Shown: positions 39,839-49,795 of the stretch, piece after piece
How the letters are laid out: the number at the start of each line of letters is the position of its first letter
Position numbering within the stretch: the first letter of the stretch is position 1
Source of the DNA: Pectobacterium aroidearum
GTDB taxonomy: Bacteria; Pseudomonadota; Gammaproteobacteria; Enterobacterales; Enterobacteriaceae
Assembly (NCBI RefSeq): GCF_041228105.1
Contig: NZ_CP166097.1
Coordinates: 2,232,001 to 2,296,000 of the forward strand
DNA length: 64,000 nt
Direction of reading: 5' to 3'
The notes under the pieces: generated by a model
Database searches by the model: none
What the model was told of the DNA's origin: nothing
What the model saw: the letters and a program-made list of their open reading frames with translations, nothing else
Position numbers and translations under genes: made by a program

Positions 39839-41020
39839 TTAATGGCATTCTACTGATGCTGTCAACGGGCTGCTTCGTTTATCGACCACCCCAACCGCGA
39901 TAGCAAGGATCAGTGCACTCAGCGACAGGATCCCGCCAGCCCAGTTTGGCGCAGTGAAACCAAAGCCGCTGGCGATAACGCTTCCGCCTACCCAGGCACC
40001 AAGGGCATTACCAAGATTAAAGAGACCAATATTGACCGCGGAAGCTAGCGTCGGAGCACCTGCGGCTCTGGCCTTGTCCATCACCAGTTTCTGAATGGGA
40101 GAGACGGTCGCAAATCCAAAAGCCGCCATCAGGAATATGCACACTATCGAGGCAATCTGGCTGCTGGCCGTCAAATGGAAGATAAACAAAATGACAGCCT
40201 GTCCAAACAGCGTGATGTACAGCATGGGCATTAACGCTCTGTCAGCGAAACGGCCGCCCAGCCAGTTGCCAACGAATAAGCCCAAACCAAATACCATCAA
40301 CAGCCAGGTAATCGATCCCTCTGAAAAGTGAGCGACTTCCGTCATCATGGGCGCGATATAGGTAATTGAGGTAAAGAAAGCTGCGGGACCAAGAATAGTG
40401 ATGCCCATTGACAACAGGACTTTTGAGTTTCCGAATGCGGCAAACTCATGCCCGATATGCTGTGCTTTGGGTTTGGCTGTGGGAGGAATAAGCATAATTA
40501 CGCCGACCGCCGTGGCGACCCCAATCATCGTGATGACGTAGAACGTGGCTTGCCAGGAGAACTGATGGCTAATCCAGGTTCCTACTGGGACGCCGATAAG
40601 GTTCGCGACCGTAAGGCCGGAAAACATAAAGGCGATCGCACTGACACGTTTCTCTTTAGGCACCATTTCCGCGGCGAGTACAGAACCAATCCCGAAGAAG
40701 GCACCGTGTGTCAGAGACGTGATAATGCGTCCGACGATCGCTATGCCTATAGACGGTGCGAGAGCGGTGACCAAATTCCCCAGAATAAAGAGTCCGGCAA
40801 GAAAAACCAGCATGGTTTTTTTGGGTAGCCGGGAACCGAGAATAATAAGTACAGGCGCGCCGACAAAGACCCCCAGCGCATAGCTTGTCGCCATATATGC
40901 CGCCACAGGAATCGTTACTCCGTAATCGGTAGCGATTGCCGGCAGCAAACCCGCGATGATGAATTCTGTCGTTCCAATCCCAAAGGCGCCAATAACCAGG
41001 GCCCATAAAGCAATAGGCAT
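39839..41020 (-). CDS. MFS drug/arabinose efflux-type transporter (DHA1, AraJ/YdhP-like)
   Basis: 393-residue major facilitator with 12 predicted helices. The N-terminal ALVIGAFGIGTTEFIIAGLLP and motif RIITSLTHGAFFGIGSVLAAEMVPK are typical of the AraJ/YdhP group, which exports sugars, purines or drugs. The substrate is unknown. ATG 41020 follows AGGGG. It diverges from an Lrp-type regulator with only 71 bp between start codons, so that regulator probably controls it. Confidence 0.88.
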   Translation of the reverse strand: MPIALWALVIGAFGIGTTEFIIAGLLPAIATDYGVTIPVAAYMATSYALGVFVGAPVLIILGSRLPKKTMLVFLAGLFILGNLVTALAPSIGIAIVGRIITSLTHGAFFGIGSVLAAEMVPKEKRVSAIAFMFSGLTVANLIGVPVGTWISHQFSWQATFYVITMIGVATAVGVIMLIPPTAKPKAQHIGHEFAAFGNSKVLLSMGITILGPAAFFTSITYIAPMMTEVAHFSEGSITWLLMVFGLGLFVGNWLGGRFADRALMPMLYITLFGQAVILFIFHLTASSQIASIVCIFLMAAFGFATVSPIQKLVMDKARAAGAPTLASAVNIGLFNLGNALGAWVGGSVIASGFGFTAPNWAGGILSLSALILAIAVGVVDKRSSPLTASVECH

Positions 41021-41061
41021 GATATCCCCTATGTCTAACAATTTTTGCATGTGCTAAATTA

Positions 41062-41081
41062 TGCCTAATACCATTAGGGCA
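41062..41081. promoter_or_regulatory. Inverted repeat between the MFS and Lrp-type genes
   Basis: TGCCTAAT-ACC-ATTAGGGCA is an inverted repeat with one unpaired base. It overlaps the region where both divergent promoters must lie. It is a candidate site for the Lrp-family regulator. Confidence 0.35.
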
Positions 41082-41091
41082 AGGAAATAAA

Positions 41092-41595
41092 ATGACTAAT
41101 GAAATAGAAAAAACGAATGTGCTTAGGCAAGAAAGGCATATCCCCGCAAAACTGGATGAAGTGGACCGAAAGATATTAGCCCTTCTGGCAACCGACAGCA
41201 GTCGGAGCTATGCCGAGTTAGGGGAAGCGCTGCACCTTTCCGCACCGTCCGTGCATGAGAGAGTGAAGCGGCTAAAAAAGGACGGGGTCATCAAGGGGAC
41301 CATTGCAAAGATTGATGGCTGTAAGGTCGGTCGGACCTTATTAACCTTTGTGCTGGTAAACACGAAGAATGTCGTGAGTACCAAACGTTTACTGGCACTA
41401 AGTCATTTGCCGGAAATTGAGGAGTTTCATACCGTTGCCGGAGATTGTGGCGTCATGCTCAAGGTTCGTGCCCGGGATACGGAAGACTTAGAGGAACTGT
41501 TAGGCAAGCTACAGGAAGTGGAAGGTGTCGACAGCACACGTAGCTATATTGTCCTGTCGACCTTTGTTGAACGCGGCCCTATGCCCAGTTTGTAA
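41092..41595 (+). CDS. Lrp/AsnC-family transcriptional regulator
   Basis: 167 residues. An N-terminal winged helix-turn-helix occupies about 20-80 (LDEVDRKILALLATDSSRSY; LHLSAPSVHERVKRLKKDGV). It is followed by a RAM effector domain (about 85-160). The ligand is probably an amino acid or other small molecule but cannot be named. AAGGAA precedes the ATG. It is divergent from the MFS gene. Confidence 0.88.
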   Translation: MTNEIEKTNVLRQERHIPAKLDEVDRKILALLATDSSRSYAELGEALHLSAPSVHERVKRLKKDGVIKGTIAKIDGCKVGRTLLTFVLVNTKNVVSTKRLLALSHLPEIEEFHTVAGDCGVMLKVRARDTEDLEELLGKLQEVEGVDSTRSYIVLSTFVERGPMPSL

Positions 41596-41630
41596 CGCGT
41601 TCCCGTTACCCGAGACGCAGGGCCTGTGCG

Positions 41631-41653
41631 CTTAAGACAACATGTGTCTTAAG
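41631..41653. terminator. Stem-loop between convergent lrp-type and aldo-keto reductase genes
   Basis: CTTAAGACA/TGTCTTAAG forms a perfect 9-bp stem with a 5-base loop and includes the stop codon of the reductase gene. Confidence 0.6.
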
Positions 41654-42566
41654 GCAGAACGTTTCCGGCGGCGCGATAAATCTCGTACCATTCTTCGCGG
41701 CTGAGCGATAGGGTAGACGCCGCAGCGATGTCACGAATACGTTCCGGGCTCATGGTGCCGATAATCACCTGCATCGCGGCAGGGTGGCGCAAGATCCACG
41801 CGGTGGCGATCGCGGTGTTGGTGACGCCATGCTGCTCGGCGATGTGATTAATCGTCGCGTTCAGCTTGGGGAATTTCTCATTATCGAGGAAAACGCCCTC
41901 AAAAAAGCCGTACTGGAAGGGTGACCAGGCCTGAATGGTCATGGTATTCAGGCGGCTGTATTCCAGAATGGCGCCATCGTGATTCACCGATGCGGGGTTC
42001 GTCATATTCACGTTAAAACCCGCATCAATCATCCCCGTGTGCATGATACTGAACTGCAATTGATTGGCGATAAGCGGCTGGCGCACGGATTGTTTCAGTA
42101 GCTCAATCTGCAACGGGTTCTGATTGCTGACGCCAAAATGGCGCACTTTCCCGCTGCTTTCCAGCTCATCGAAGGCGGCGGCAACCTCATCGGGTTCAAA
42201 CAGCGTATCTGGGCGATGCAGCAGGAGCGTATCAAGATAGTCTGTTTTTAAACGCTGCAGACTGCCGTCAACAGAGGCGATGATGTGCGCTTTGGAAAAA
42301 TCAAAAAAACCTTTGCGGATACCGCATTTCGATTGCAGAAAAATCGACTCCCGGCGGATAGACGTCTTGTGTAAACCCGCGGCGAAAATCTCTTCCGACA
42401 AGCCGGAACCATAGATATCAGCGTGATCGAAGAAATCGATGCCCGCCTCGACGGAAGCATTGAGGATCTCAGCCGCTTCATTCGTGCTTTTCTTCGCCAT
42501 TCGCATACAGCCCAGCGCAATGTTGGAAGCCTGTATCGCGGATGTGCCGATTGTTATTTTTTTCAT
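41649..42566 (-). CDS. Aldo-keto reductase, YdhF-like
   Basis: 305-residue TIM-barrel oxidoreductase. The catalytic tetrad is visible: Asp and Tyr in FFDHADIYGSG, Lys in QSKCGIRKG, His in LLLHRPDTL. The NADPH-binding C-terminus has IIGTMSPERIRD. E. coli YdhF is related, but that gene lies by slyA in E. coli, whereas this one is 35 kb away. The substrate is unknown. ATG 42566 has AGGAGT 7 bp upstream. Confidence 0.87.
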   Translation of the reverse strand: MKKITIGTSAIQASNIALGCMRMAKKSTNEAAEILNASVEAGIDFFDHADIYGSGLSEEIFAAGLHKTSIRRESIFLQSKCGIRKGFFDFSKAHIIASVDGSLQRLKTDYLDTLLLHRPDTLFEPDEVAAAFDELESSGKVRHFGVSNQNPLQIELLKQSVRQPLIANQLQFSIMHTGMIDAGFNVNMTNPASVNHDGAILEYSRLNTMTIQAWSPFQYGFFEGVFLDNEKFPKLNATINHIAEQHGVTNTAIATAWILRHPAAMQVIIGTMSPERIRDIAAASTLSLSREEWYEIYRAAGNVLP

Positions 42567-42742
42567 CGGGAACACTCCTGTTAGTAGAGTTGCCGCCTGC
42601 CGTTGACTGCGATCAAAACGGTTCAGGCGTGGCTATTTCGATAAACAACTCATTGGTAAAAGTCGGTGGTAAAGCATATCGCGGAATAAACGATGATGAC
42701 GCGCGGAGTCGTTCGTTATGAACGCCCGCGCGGAGATGCTGC

Positions 42743-42762
42743 CCGCCGAGATGAATCGGCGG
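42743..42762 (-). terminator. Stem-loop after rnb
   Basis: CCGCCGA/TCGGCGG forms a 7-bp stem with a GATGAA loop just beyond the rnb stop codon. The T-run is weak. Confidence 0.5.
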
Positions 42763-42770
42763 TATGACGC

Positions 42771-44705
42771 TTATGCGGCTGGCTTTGCCACGACGCTGCG
42801 GGTTTCCAGACGAACTTCCGCGATGACGACGTCCAGCGTATCACCCTGACGATAAACCACATCGCCTTTCACCGCGAGGGTGCCCATTTCCTGGCTACAC
42901 ACCAGCTCATCGCGCACGGCGTGGATAAAGGAGGATGGGATAAATGCGACTGCGCCGTTATCCAGCAGGCGGACACGCAGGCCGCCGCGTGTGACATCAA
43001 TGATTTCCGCGTTGAAACGCACATCGGTACCCGCTTTGTCGCTGAGGTAGCGGGCGTACAGCCAATCGCCGACATCACGCTCGGCCATACGGTTAAGGCG
43101 ACGGCGTTCTGCCAACTGTACCGTAACATCGTCCTGCGGTTTTTCCGCTGCCTGTCCGGTGATAACCGCTTTCAGCAAACGGTGGTTCACCATATCGCCG
43201 TATTTACGGATAGGGGATGTCCAGGTGGCATAGGCTTCCAGCCCCAGACCAAAGTGCGGCCCCGGTGTGATGCTGACTTCCGCGAAAGACTGGAAGCGGC
43301 GAATACGGCTATCCAGGAACTGTGTCGGTTGGGCATCCAGCTCACGACGCAGCTTACAGAACCCTTCCAGCGTCAACAGTGTCTGCGCGTCGGCTTGAAC
43401 ACCGTGGGTGTCCAACACGGTAACGGCCTGATCAATCGATACCGGATCGAAGCCGTTATGGACGTTATAGATACCAAAGCCTAGCTTATCGCGCAGCACA
43501 ATGGCCGCACAGACGTTGGCGGCAATCATGGCTTCTTCAACGATACGGTTGGCGATGCGGCGGTGTTCAACCACGATATCCAATACGTCGCCTTTTTCAC
43601 CCAGCAGGAAGCGGTAATCAGGACGATCTTTAAATACCAGCGCATGGGTAGTGCGCCATTCGCTGCGAGCCAGACAGACGCGGTGCAGCAAACGGATTTG
43701 TTCAGCAATCGCGTCATTTTGCGGCTGCCATTCGCCTTGTTCTTCCAGCCAGTCGGAGACATTGTCATACGCGAGCTTGGCTTTGGATTCGATCCAGGCG
43801 GCAAAGAAGTGAATATCGTCACCCAGCGCACCATCGGCGGCAATCGTCACACGGCAGGCGAGGACAGGACGGCGCTCGTCCGGGCGCAGTGAACAGATAT
43901 CATCGGACAGCGAGCGCGGCAGCATCGGGATGTTGAAGCCGGGCAGATAGTTGGTGAAGGCGCGCTGGCGTGCAATCTTGTCCAGCTCGCTACCCGCGTC
44001 GACATAGGCGGTCGGATCGGCAATCGCGATAGTTAATTGTAGAGAACCATCGCCGTTGTCCTGTACGTACAGTGCATCGTCCATATCTTCAGTGCTGGCG
44101 CTGTCGATAGTGACAAAGCTCAGCGCGGTCAGATCTTCGCGGACGAGTTCACCGTCATGGCGCTCCGTTGCTTCAACGTCCGGTGCAGCACGCTCCAGAT
44201 TATGACGTGACAATGTCACCCACCACGGCACCAGCGGGTCATCGCCCGTCGTAATGTACTGTGTCAGTTCAGCATGAAATCCACGGTCGCCTTTCAGCGG
44301 GTGACGGCGCATTTCTGCCACCGCCCAATCGCCTTCCTGAAAATTGTGCGTCACATCGCGTGCGGCACGGCAGGGAATCGCATCTTTTAGCAGTGGATGA
44401 TCAGGCGTAATGGATAAACGATCGTCTTTTTTATGAATGCGGCCAACAAATCGGGTCAGGAAGGGTTCGATAAGCGTTTCAGGTTCGACAATTTCCCGAT
44501 CTTTTTCCGTATGCAGGGTGGCGGTAATCCGGTCACCGTGCATCACTTTTTTCATATGTGGAGGGGGAATGAAATAGCTTTTTTGTCCGTCAGCTTCAAG
44601 AAAGCCAAATCCTTTATCGGTGCCTTTGACGACACCTTCAACACGCGGTGTCTGAGAGTGAAGTTGCTGTTTTAGCTGTGCAAGCAGCGGATTATCTTGA
44701 AACAT
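42771..44705 (-). CDS. rnb: Exoribonuclease II
   Basis: 644 residues, the length of E. coli RNase II. It degrades single-stranded RNA 3'-5'. Order of domains: two cold-shock domains (about 1-170), RNB catalytic domain (about 190-515) with the acidic motif [16 protein letters not shown], and a C-terminal S1 domain (about 560-640). [20 protein letters not shown] is the conserved end of the RNB domain. The gene belongs to the same chromosomal block as fabI-sap in E. coli. Confidence 0.97.
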   Translation of the reverse strand: MFQDNPLLAQLKQQLHSQTPRVEGVVKGTDKGFGFLEADGQKSYFIPPPHMKKVMHGDRITATLHTEKDREIVEPETLIEPFLTRFVGRIHKKDDRLSITPDHPLLKDAIPCRAARDVTHNFQEGDWAVAEMRRHPLKGDRGFHAELTQYITTGDDPLVPWWVTLSRHNLERAAPDVEATERHDGELVREDLTALSFVTIDSASTEDMDDALYVQDNGDGSLQLTIAIADPTAYVDAGSELDKIARQRAFTNYLPGFNIPMLPRSLSDDICSLRPDERRPVLACRVTIAADGALGDDIHFFAAWIESKAKLAYDNVSDWLEEQGEWQPQNDAIAEQIRLLHRVCLARSEWRTTHALVFKDRPDYRFLLGEKGDVLDIVVEHRRIANRIVEEAMIAANVCAAIVLRDKLGFGIYNVHNGFDPVSIDQAVTVLDTHGVQADAQTLLTLEGFCKLRRELDAQPTQFLDSRIRRFQSFAEVSITPGPHFGLGLEAYATWTSPIRKYGDMVNHRLLKAVITGQAAEKPQDDVTVQLAERRRLNRMAERDVGDWLYARYLSDKAGTDVRFNAEIIDVTRGGLRVRLLDNGAVAFIPSSFIHAVRDELVCSQEMGTLAVKGDVVYRQGDTLDVVIAEVRLETRSVVAKPAA

Positions 44706-44865
44706 AGCGTCCAGAAATACGGTTGTGAATGGCTCAATTAGCGGTTCACAGTTTTACTCGAATCGGGTGCTGGCGGCAAGAATAATCGGGGATGGTGTGG
44801 GTGTATTGTGGCGGTGAAAGCGCGAATCAATCTGAGAAAAGTCAGGACTGATTTCAACGCCTTCA

Positions 44866-44902
44866 CCTGCCGTGCACATCATCGAGTTTGTGGCACGGCA
44901 GG
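44866..44902 (-). terminator. Stem-loop after the ydeP-type gene
   Basis: CCTGCCGTGC/GCACGGCAGG forms a perfect 10-bp stem with a 17-base loop, 40 bp beyond the stop codon. Confidence 0.5.
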
Positions 44903-44941
44903 GGCGTTGACGGAATGATTTACAGCCTAATGGGCAGATGC

Positions 44942-47254
44942 TTAGGCGATACGCAGCAGAGGCTCTGCTTGCGTACTGCGTCGAACACTAACCGGTACCG
45001 ATTTAGAGGTCGGCGTGTGCGTTTCATCCCCGAAGCTGGACAACGGTACCAGCGGGTTGGTTTCCGGGTAGTAGGCCGCCAGATTGCCGCGTGGAATAGC
45101 GTAGCTCACCAGCTTGAAACCGTTGACGATACGGGTTATGCCATCGTTCCACAGCGTTTCGATATCGACCAGATCGCCATCTTCCAGCCCCAGCGCGCTG
45201 ATATCATCCGGGTGCATGAACAGGACCTCCCGCTGCCCGTACACGCCGCGGTAGCGGTCATCCAGCCCATAAATGGTGGTGTTGTACTGATCGTGTGAAC
45301 GCAGGGTTTGCAGGGTAAAAGGCACGTCGCTGCCTTGTAGCTGTGGGAACAGCGTATCGGGCAACTTGGCCTGGCTGAATTGCGCCTTCTCGTTGAGGGT
45401 ATTGAAGCGCAATTCGGCGGCAGCGTTACCGAGATAGAATCCGCCCGGCAGGTCGCAGTTGGCATTGAAATCGGTAAAGCCGGGAATGGTCGCGGCGATG
45501 TGATCGCGGATGCGTGAGTAATCGTCCGCCAGCGCCAGCCAGTCGAGCTGTTCATGACCGAGGACCGCATCAGCAATCCCGGCAACAATCGCGGTTTCCG
45601 AGCGCTGCAACGGCGAAAGCGGCTGCCCGACACCCTGTGACGCATGCACCATGCTGAAAGAGTCTTCGACGGTAATAAACTGCGGGCCGCTGGCCTGCAT
45701 GTCGAGATCGGTTCGGCCAAGCGTCGGCAGAATCAGCGCATCAACCTTGCCAGTAACCAGGTGGCTGCGATTGAGTTTGGTACTGATATGCACGGTTAGA
45801 TCGCAGCGGCTGAGTGCCTCTTCGGTACGCGCTGAATCCGGTGCAGCAGCAGCGAGGTTACCGCCCAGCGCGATGAGCACTTTTATCTCATCACGCAGCA
45901 TGGCCTCCAGCGCTTCTACCGTGTTGTGGCCTGCGGCGTAAGGCGGTGTGAAGTCATAATGCGCCGCCAGACGATCGAGAAATGCCGCTGTCGGCTTCTC
46001 ATCGATCCCCATGGTCCGGTTACCCTGCACATTACTGTGGCCGCGTACTGGACACAGACCTGCACCCGGTTTCCCCAACTGCCCGAACAGCAGTTGCAGG
46101 TTGACGATCTCCCGCACGGTAGCGACGGAATGCTTGTGCTGGGTAATGCCCATCGCCCAGGTGCAAATCACACGTGGAGACTGCTGATAAATCGCCGCCA
46201 CATAGCGTAGTTGCGCTTCGCTCAGGCCGGATTGCTGTTCGATTTTCTGCCAACTGGTGGCGTCCACCACGGCGAGGTATTCATCCACCTGCTGGGTGTG
46301 TGTAGACAGGAAATCCTGATCGAATAAACCCGCTTCCCCGGCAGACAGACGCTGGCGATGTGTTTCCAGCAATGCTTTTACCATGCCGCGCACGGCAGCC
46401 ATATCGCCGCCCAGATTAGGCTGTAGGTAGGTTTCACTAATGGTGCCGGACAGCGGCGTGAGCAGCTCCAGCGGATTCTGCGGATTGGCAAAACGTTCCA
46501 GACCGCGTTCGCGTAGCGTATTAAAGGAGACGATGTGCGCGCCGCGATCGGCAGCGTGGCGCAGGCTGTGCAGCATGCGTGGATGATTGGTGCCGGGATT
46601 CTGACCAAAAACGAAAATCGCGTCAGCGTGTTCGAAATCGTCCAGCCGGATCGTGCCTTTCCCCACGCCGATACTTTGTTTCAGGCCAATTCCGCTGGCC
46701 TCATGGCACATATTTGAGCAGTCGGGGAAATTGTTGGTGCCCAACATGCGGCCAAAAAGCTGATACAGATAAGAGGCTTCATTACTGGCACGGCCGGACG
46801 TATAAAGCTCCACCTGATCGGGATGAGCCATATTATTGATGTGCTGAGCAATCAGCGCAAACGCTGCGTCCCAGTCGATGGGAACATAGCGGTCGCTGGC
46901 GCGGTCATAGCGCATCGGGTGGGTTAAACGCCCCTGATACTCAAGGAAATAGTCGCTTTGCTGGCGTAGCGTCGTGACGCTATGGGCGGCGAAGAAATCC
47001 AGATCGACCGCTTTGCGCGTCGCTTCCCAACTTACCGCTTTCGCGCCGTTTTCGCAGAAACTGAACGTGCTGCTGTTGTCATCACCCCAGGCGCAGCCGG
47101 GGCAGTCAAAACCTTTCGATTTATTGACCCGCAACAAGTTTCGGATATTTTTCAGCGCTTGCTTGCTGTCGAGCACAAAACGCGTGGTGGCTTCCAACGA
47201 GCCCCAGCCGCCAGCCGCATTGCGGTATGGCTTGATGGATGGTTTGAATTTCAT
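44942..47254 (-). CDS. ydeP: FdhF/YdeP-family molybdopterin oxidoreductase
   Basis: 770-residue protein of the molybdopterin-guanine-dinucleotide oxidoreductase family. An N-terminal cysteine region (FDCPGCAWGDD, then FCENG) precedes the Mo-cofactor domains (YTSGRASNEASYLYQLFGR; DCSNMCHEASG) and the C-terminal MGD-binding domain. No signal peptide is visible. E. coli YdeP has a similar size and is linked to acid resistance, but its reaction is unknown. Its start codon lies 23 bp from an ERIC element, and it diverges from a LysR-type regulator. Confidence 0.88.
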   Translation of the reverse strand: MKFKPSIKPYRNAAGGWGSLEATTRFVLDSKQALKNIRNLLRVNKSKGFDCPGCAWGDDNSSTFSFCENGAKAVSWEATRKAVDLDFFAAHSVTTLRQQSDYFLEYQGRLTHPMRYDRASDRYVPIDWDAAFALIAQHINNMAHPDQVELYTSGRASNEASYLYQLFGRMLGTNNFPDCSNMCHEASGIGLKQSIGVGKGTIRLDDFEHADAIFVFGQNPGTNHPRMLHSLRHAADRGAHIVSFNTLRERGLERFANPQNPLELLTPLSGTISETYLQPNLGGDMAAVRGMVKALLETHRQRLSAGEAGLFDQDFLSTHTQQVDEYLAVVDATSWQKIEQQSGLSEAQLRYVAAIYQQSPRVICTWAMGITQHKHSVATVREIVNLQLLFGQLGKPGAGLCPVRGHSNVQGNRTMGIDEKPTAAFLDRLAAHYDFTPPYAAGHNTVEALEAMLRDEIKVLIALGGNLAAAAPDSARTEEALSRCDLTVHISTKLNRSHLVTGKVDALILPTLGRTDLDMQASGPQFITVEDSFSMVHASQGVGQPLSPLQRSETAIVAGIADAVLGHEQLDWLALADDYSRIRDHIAATIPGFTDFNANCDLPGGFYLGNAAAELRFNTLNEKAQFSQAKLPDTLFPQLQGSDVPFTLQTLRSHDQYNTTIYGLDDRYRGVYGQREVLFMHPDDISALGLEDGDLVDIETLWNDGITRIVNGFKLVSYAIPRGNLAAYYPETNPLVPLSSFGDETHTPTSKSVPVSVRRSTQAEPLLRIA

Positions 47255-47277
47255 AGCATGTTCCGCAGGTGAATAAA

Positions 47278-47397
47278 CCCGTCATACTTCAAGTTGCAGG
47301 TGTGTTGGCCGCCTCGCTCACCCCAGTCACTTACTTGAGTAAGCTCCTGGGGACTCGCTGCGTTGCCGCCGTCCTGAAACTCGAATTATTTAGGGTT
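47278..47397. repeat. ERIC element upstream of ydeP
   Basis: About 120 bp with the ERIC core CTCACCCCAGTCACTTAC, TAAGCTCCTGGGGACTCG, and the terminal CTCGAATTATTTAGGGTT. It begins 23 bp upstream of the ydeP start codon and is therefore probably in its leader or promoter. Confidence 0.9.
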
Positions 47398-47515
47398 TTG
47401 TTTTTTTTATGTGAACAAAATTTTAAATATTTGCTCTTGAGGGAAGTTTAGGTGCCGTCGGCGATCCCGTCTAATCAAATGCGGCTATGGTGGGATAGAG
47501 GCTATTTATCAGAGT
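47398..47515. other. Spacer between the two ERIC elements
   Basis: About 118 bp of AT-rich DNA separates the ERIC copies between ydeP and the lysR gene. It probably holds remaining promoter DNA. No gene is supported. Confidence 0.4.
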
Positions 47516-47644
<129 letters not shown>

Positions 47645-47673
47645 TTGTGGCTTGCCCACTACAGAGTCTGACG

Positions 47674-48576
47674 ATGGATATTAAGCAACTGCAATACCTG
47701 TGCAATCTGGAGAAAGAGCGCCATTTTGGCCGGGCAGCGGAAGCCAGTTTTGTCAGCCAGCCAACGCTCTCCATGCGGTTGAAGAATCTGGAAAAAGAGC
47801 TGGATTTGGCGCTAATCAACCGGGGTAACAATTTTGAAGGCTTTACCGCCGAAGGCGAGCGCGTGCTGGCCTGGGCGCGGGAGATCGTCTCGGTGTATCA
47901 GGGGCTGAAGCTTGAAGTGGCGTCGCTGAAGCGTGGCGTGAGTGGCGTATTGCGCATCGGTGCGGTGCCGCAAAGCAGCATCGCGTTATCGAGCCTGCTG
48001 GCCGCGGTCAATGAGGTTTACCCGCAGTTGGATTTTCAGATTTCGCTGTTCAGTGCGGATCAACTGCTGGAAGCGCTGAATGCGCATTCGGTAGATGTCG
48101 GTATCGGCTTTTTTGAGTTTTCGACGCTACAGGAGCTGCACTTTCAGGCATCGCCGTTGACGGAGCAGGGTATCGATCTGTTGTTTCATCCTCAGCATTT
48201 CCCGCAGTTAGTGGGTGACACGCCGCTGCCTCTCACCGCACTTTCTGACGTGCCGCTCTGCCTGGCGGAGGCCAGCCGCTATTTCCGCCGCTATCTGGAT
48301 AGCCATTTTCGCGAAATGGGCGTCTCGCCGTGGGTCAAGGTGGAAAGCGCTTCTGTCCTGCAACTGATCCAAAGTACCTATGTTGGGCTGGGGTGTGGGA
48401 TTGTTCCCCACGGTAGCTTGATCCCGGAAATGACGCCTGCGTTAACGCTGCGGCCGCTGCAATTTCCGCCGATGCGCCGCCGCGCCGCGGTTGTTGTCGC
48501 ACAGGCAGGCAGAGCAACGCCGCTGGCGCAGAACTTCTTTGATGCGGCGCAGCAGTGGTTGCAGGCTCAGTCGTAA
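47674..48576 (+). CDS. LysR-family transcriptional regulator
   Basis: 300 residues. The winged helix-turn-helix is at about 1-60 (MDIKQLQYLCNLEKERHFGR; FVSQPTLSMRLKNLEKEL). The ligand-binding domain follows from about 90. It diverges from ydeP across two ERIC elements, suggesting that it controls ydeP. The 3' end overlaps that of the convergent lacI-type gene by 10 bp. ATG 47674 is chosen because it begins the family-typical MDIKQLQ; the ribosome-binding site is weak. Confidence 0.87.
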   Translation: MDIKQLQYLCNLEKERHFGRAAEASFVSQPTLSMRLKNLEKELDLALINRGNNFEGFTAEGERVLAWAREIVSVYQGLKLEVASLKRGVSGVLRIGAVPQSSIALSSLLAAVNEVYPQLDFQISLFSADQLLEALNAHSVDVGIGFFEFSTLQELHFQASPLTEQGIDLLFHPQHFPQLVGDTPLPLTALSDVPLCLAEASRYFRRYLDSHFREMGVSPWVKVESASVLQLIQSTYVGLGCGIVPHGSLIPEMTPALTLRPLQFPPMRRRAAVVVAQAGRATPLAQNFFDAAQQWLQAQS

Positions 48577-49637
48577 AGGCTTTCGTCCTGTACGGGTGCA
48601 ACCGATTTACTGGCGCGTAGCCGCCTGACGGACTGGCGTGCCACCAGCGTACCGTTGAGTAGCGTGTTGCCAACCGGGGCTTCGGGACGGATCAAACGAT
48701 ATTGCAGCAGCCTGACGGCTTCTTCGCCTAGCGCTTCACGCGGCACGTGTACCGACGTTAGCGGTACATCGTGGATGGCCGACAGATTGAAGCCATCCAT
48801 ACTCATCACCGAGACATCCTGCGGTACGCGTAATCCCGCCTTATGCAGCGCATTGACCACCCCGACCGCGATGAAATCACCGCCTGCCAGAATAGCCGTA
48901 GGCCATTTATCCTGCGGACAGCGTGACAAAAAGGCGGTCATCGCCTGTTCCGCATCTGCCGTGCTGAAATTATCTAACGACAGCAAGTTCTCCCCGCTGG
49001 AAAACGGCAGATTATGATACTGATAGGCATCCCGGATACCGTCCAGACGTAGCTCCATTGTGTAGCGACGCAGGCATAACAGCGTCAACACGGTATGGTG
49101 TCCTTGCTCGAAGAGATAGTGCGCGGAGAACTCGCCGATTAACCGGTGTGCCGGTGCCACACCCGGTAATCGCATCTTACGGTCGAGACAGTTAATCAAT
49201 ATGCAGGGCTTACCGCTGTCTGCCGCCAGCGCGTGAATATAGGGATCGTCGATGCCGATCAGCAGCGCCGCCTCCGTGGCCGGATCGCGCATTTTGTCTA
49301 AAAAGAGCGCGGCATCGCTGTCATTTTCCTCCAGTCCACAGTACCGCACTCGCACATCGTGTGGCTTCAGGGCATCAATGATGCTCTGTACCACTTTGTG
49401 ATAGAAGATGTCGGACCGAATATCAAAAGCGCGCGGCGGGGCGAATATCGTCAGCCCGTTCAAGAGCAGGCGGCCGTTGGCAAGATCGGCCAGTACGCCG
49501 CACTGGCGGGCACAGTTGAGAATGTCTGCTTTTGCGTGCTCGCTGGTATTGGACTGACCAGACAATACGCGTGAAACCGTACTGATCGAGTAGCCTGTCC
49601 GCTGCGCAATTTCACGTATTTTCAGGTTTCCTTTCAT
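48567..49637 (-). CDS. LacI-family transcriptional regulator
   Basis: 356 residues. The N-terminal helix-turn-helix and hinge occupy about 6-60 (KIREIAQRTGYSISTVSRVL), followed by a sugar-binding domain with AILAGGDFIAVGVVNAL and VSVMSMDGFNLSAIH. It diverges from the ExuT-like transporter and GH31 genes, so it is probably their repressor. Two similar palindromes in the shared promoter region are candidate operators. Confidence 0.88.
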   Translation of the reverse strand: MKGNLKIREIAQRTGYSISTVSRVLSGQSNTSEHAKADILNCARQCGVLADLANGRLLLNGLTIFAPPRAFDIRSDIFYHKVVQSIIDALKPHDVRVRYCGLEENDSDAALFLDKMRDPATEAALLIGIDDPYIHALAADSGKPCILINCLDRKMRLPGVAPAHRLIGEFSAHYLFEQGHHTVLTLLCLRRYTMELRLDGIRDAYQYHNLPFSSGENLLSLDNFSTADAEQAMTAFLSRCPQDKWPTAILAGGDFIAVGVVNALHKAGLRVPQDVSVMSMDGFNLSAIHDVPLTSVHVPREALGEEAVRLLQYRLIRPEAPVGNTLLNGTLVARQSVRRLRASKSVAPVQDESLYD

Positions 49638-49662
49638 TTTGTGATCCCGTTCACCTTCGAAA

Positions 49663-49678
49663 ATGACAAAGTTTTCAT
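49663..49678. promoter_or_regulatory. Candidate LacI-family operator O1
   Basis: ATGACAAAGTTTTCAT is a near palindrome 26 bp upstream of the lacI-type start codon. It shares 13 of 16 bases with the site at 49741-49756. Confidence 0.45.
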
Positions 49679-49740
49679 TGCCATCTGTTGCCTGTTTTCA
49701 GGCGGTACAGAGGTTTTTTTGCCTGCATTTTGACCATAGC

Positions 49741-49756
49741 ATGAAAATGTTTTCAA
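49741..49756. promoter_or_regulatory. Candidate LacI-family operator O2
   Basis: ATGAAAATGTTTTCAA contains the perfect palindrome TGAAAA-TG-TTTTCA. Centre-to-centre distance to O1 is 78 bp, compatible with looping by a tetramer or with separate control of the two promoters. Confidence 0.5.
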
Positions 49757-49795
49757 AAAAGTGAGTGTTTCACGATTTTCAATTGTTCTACTCTC

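Noticed and set aside
44888..45298. 136-codon plus-strand frame near the 3' end of ydeP
   Set aside because: It lies opposite the conserved C-terminal MGD domain and has no recognisable product.
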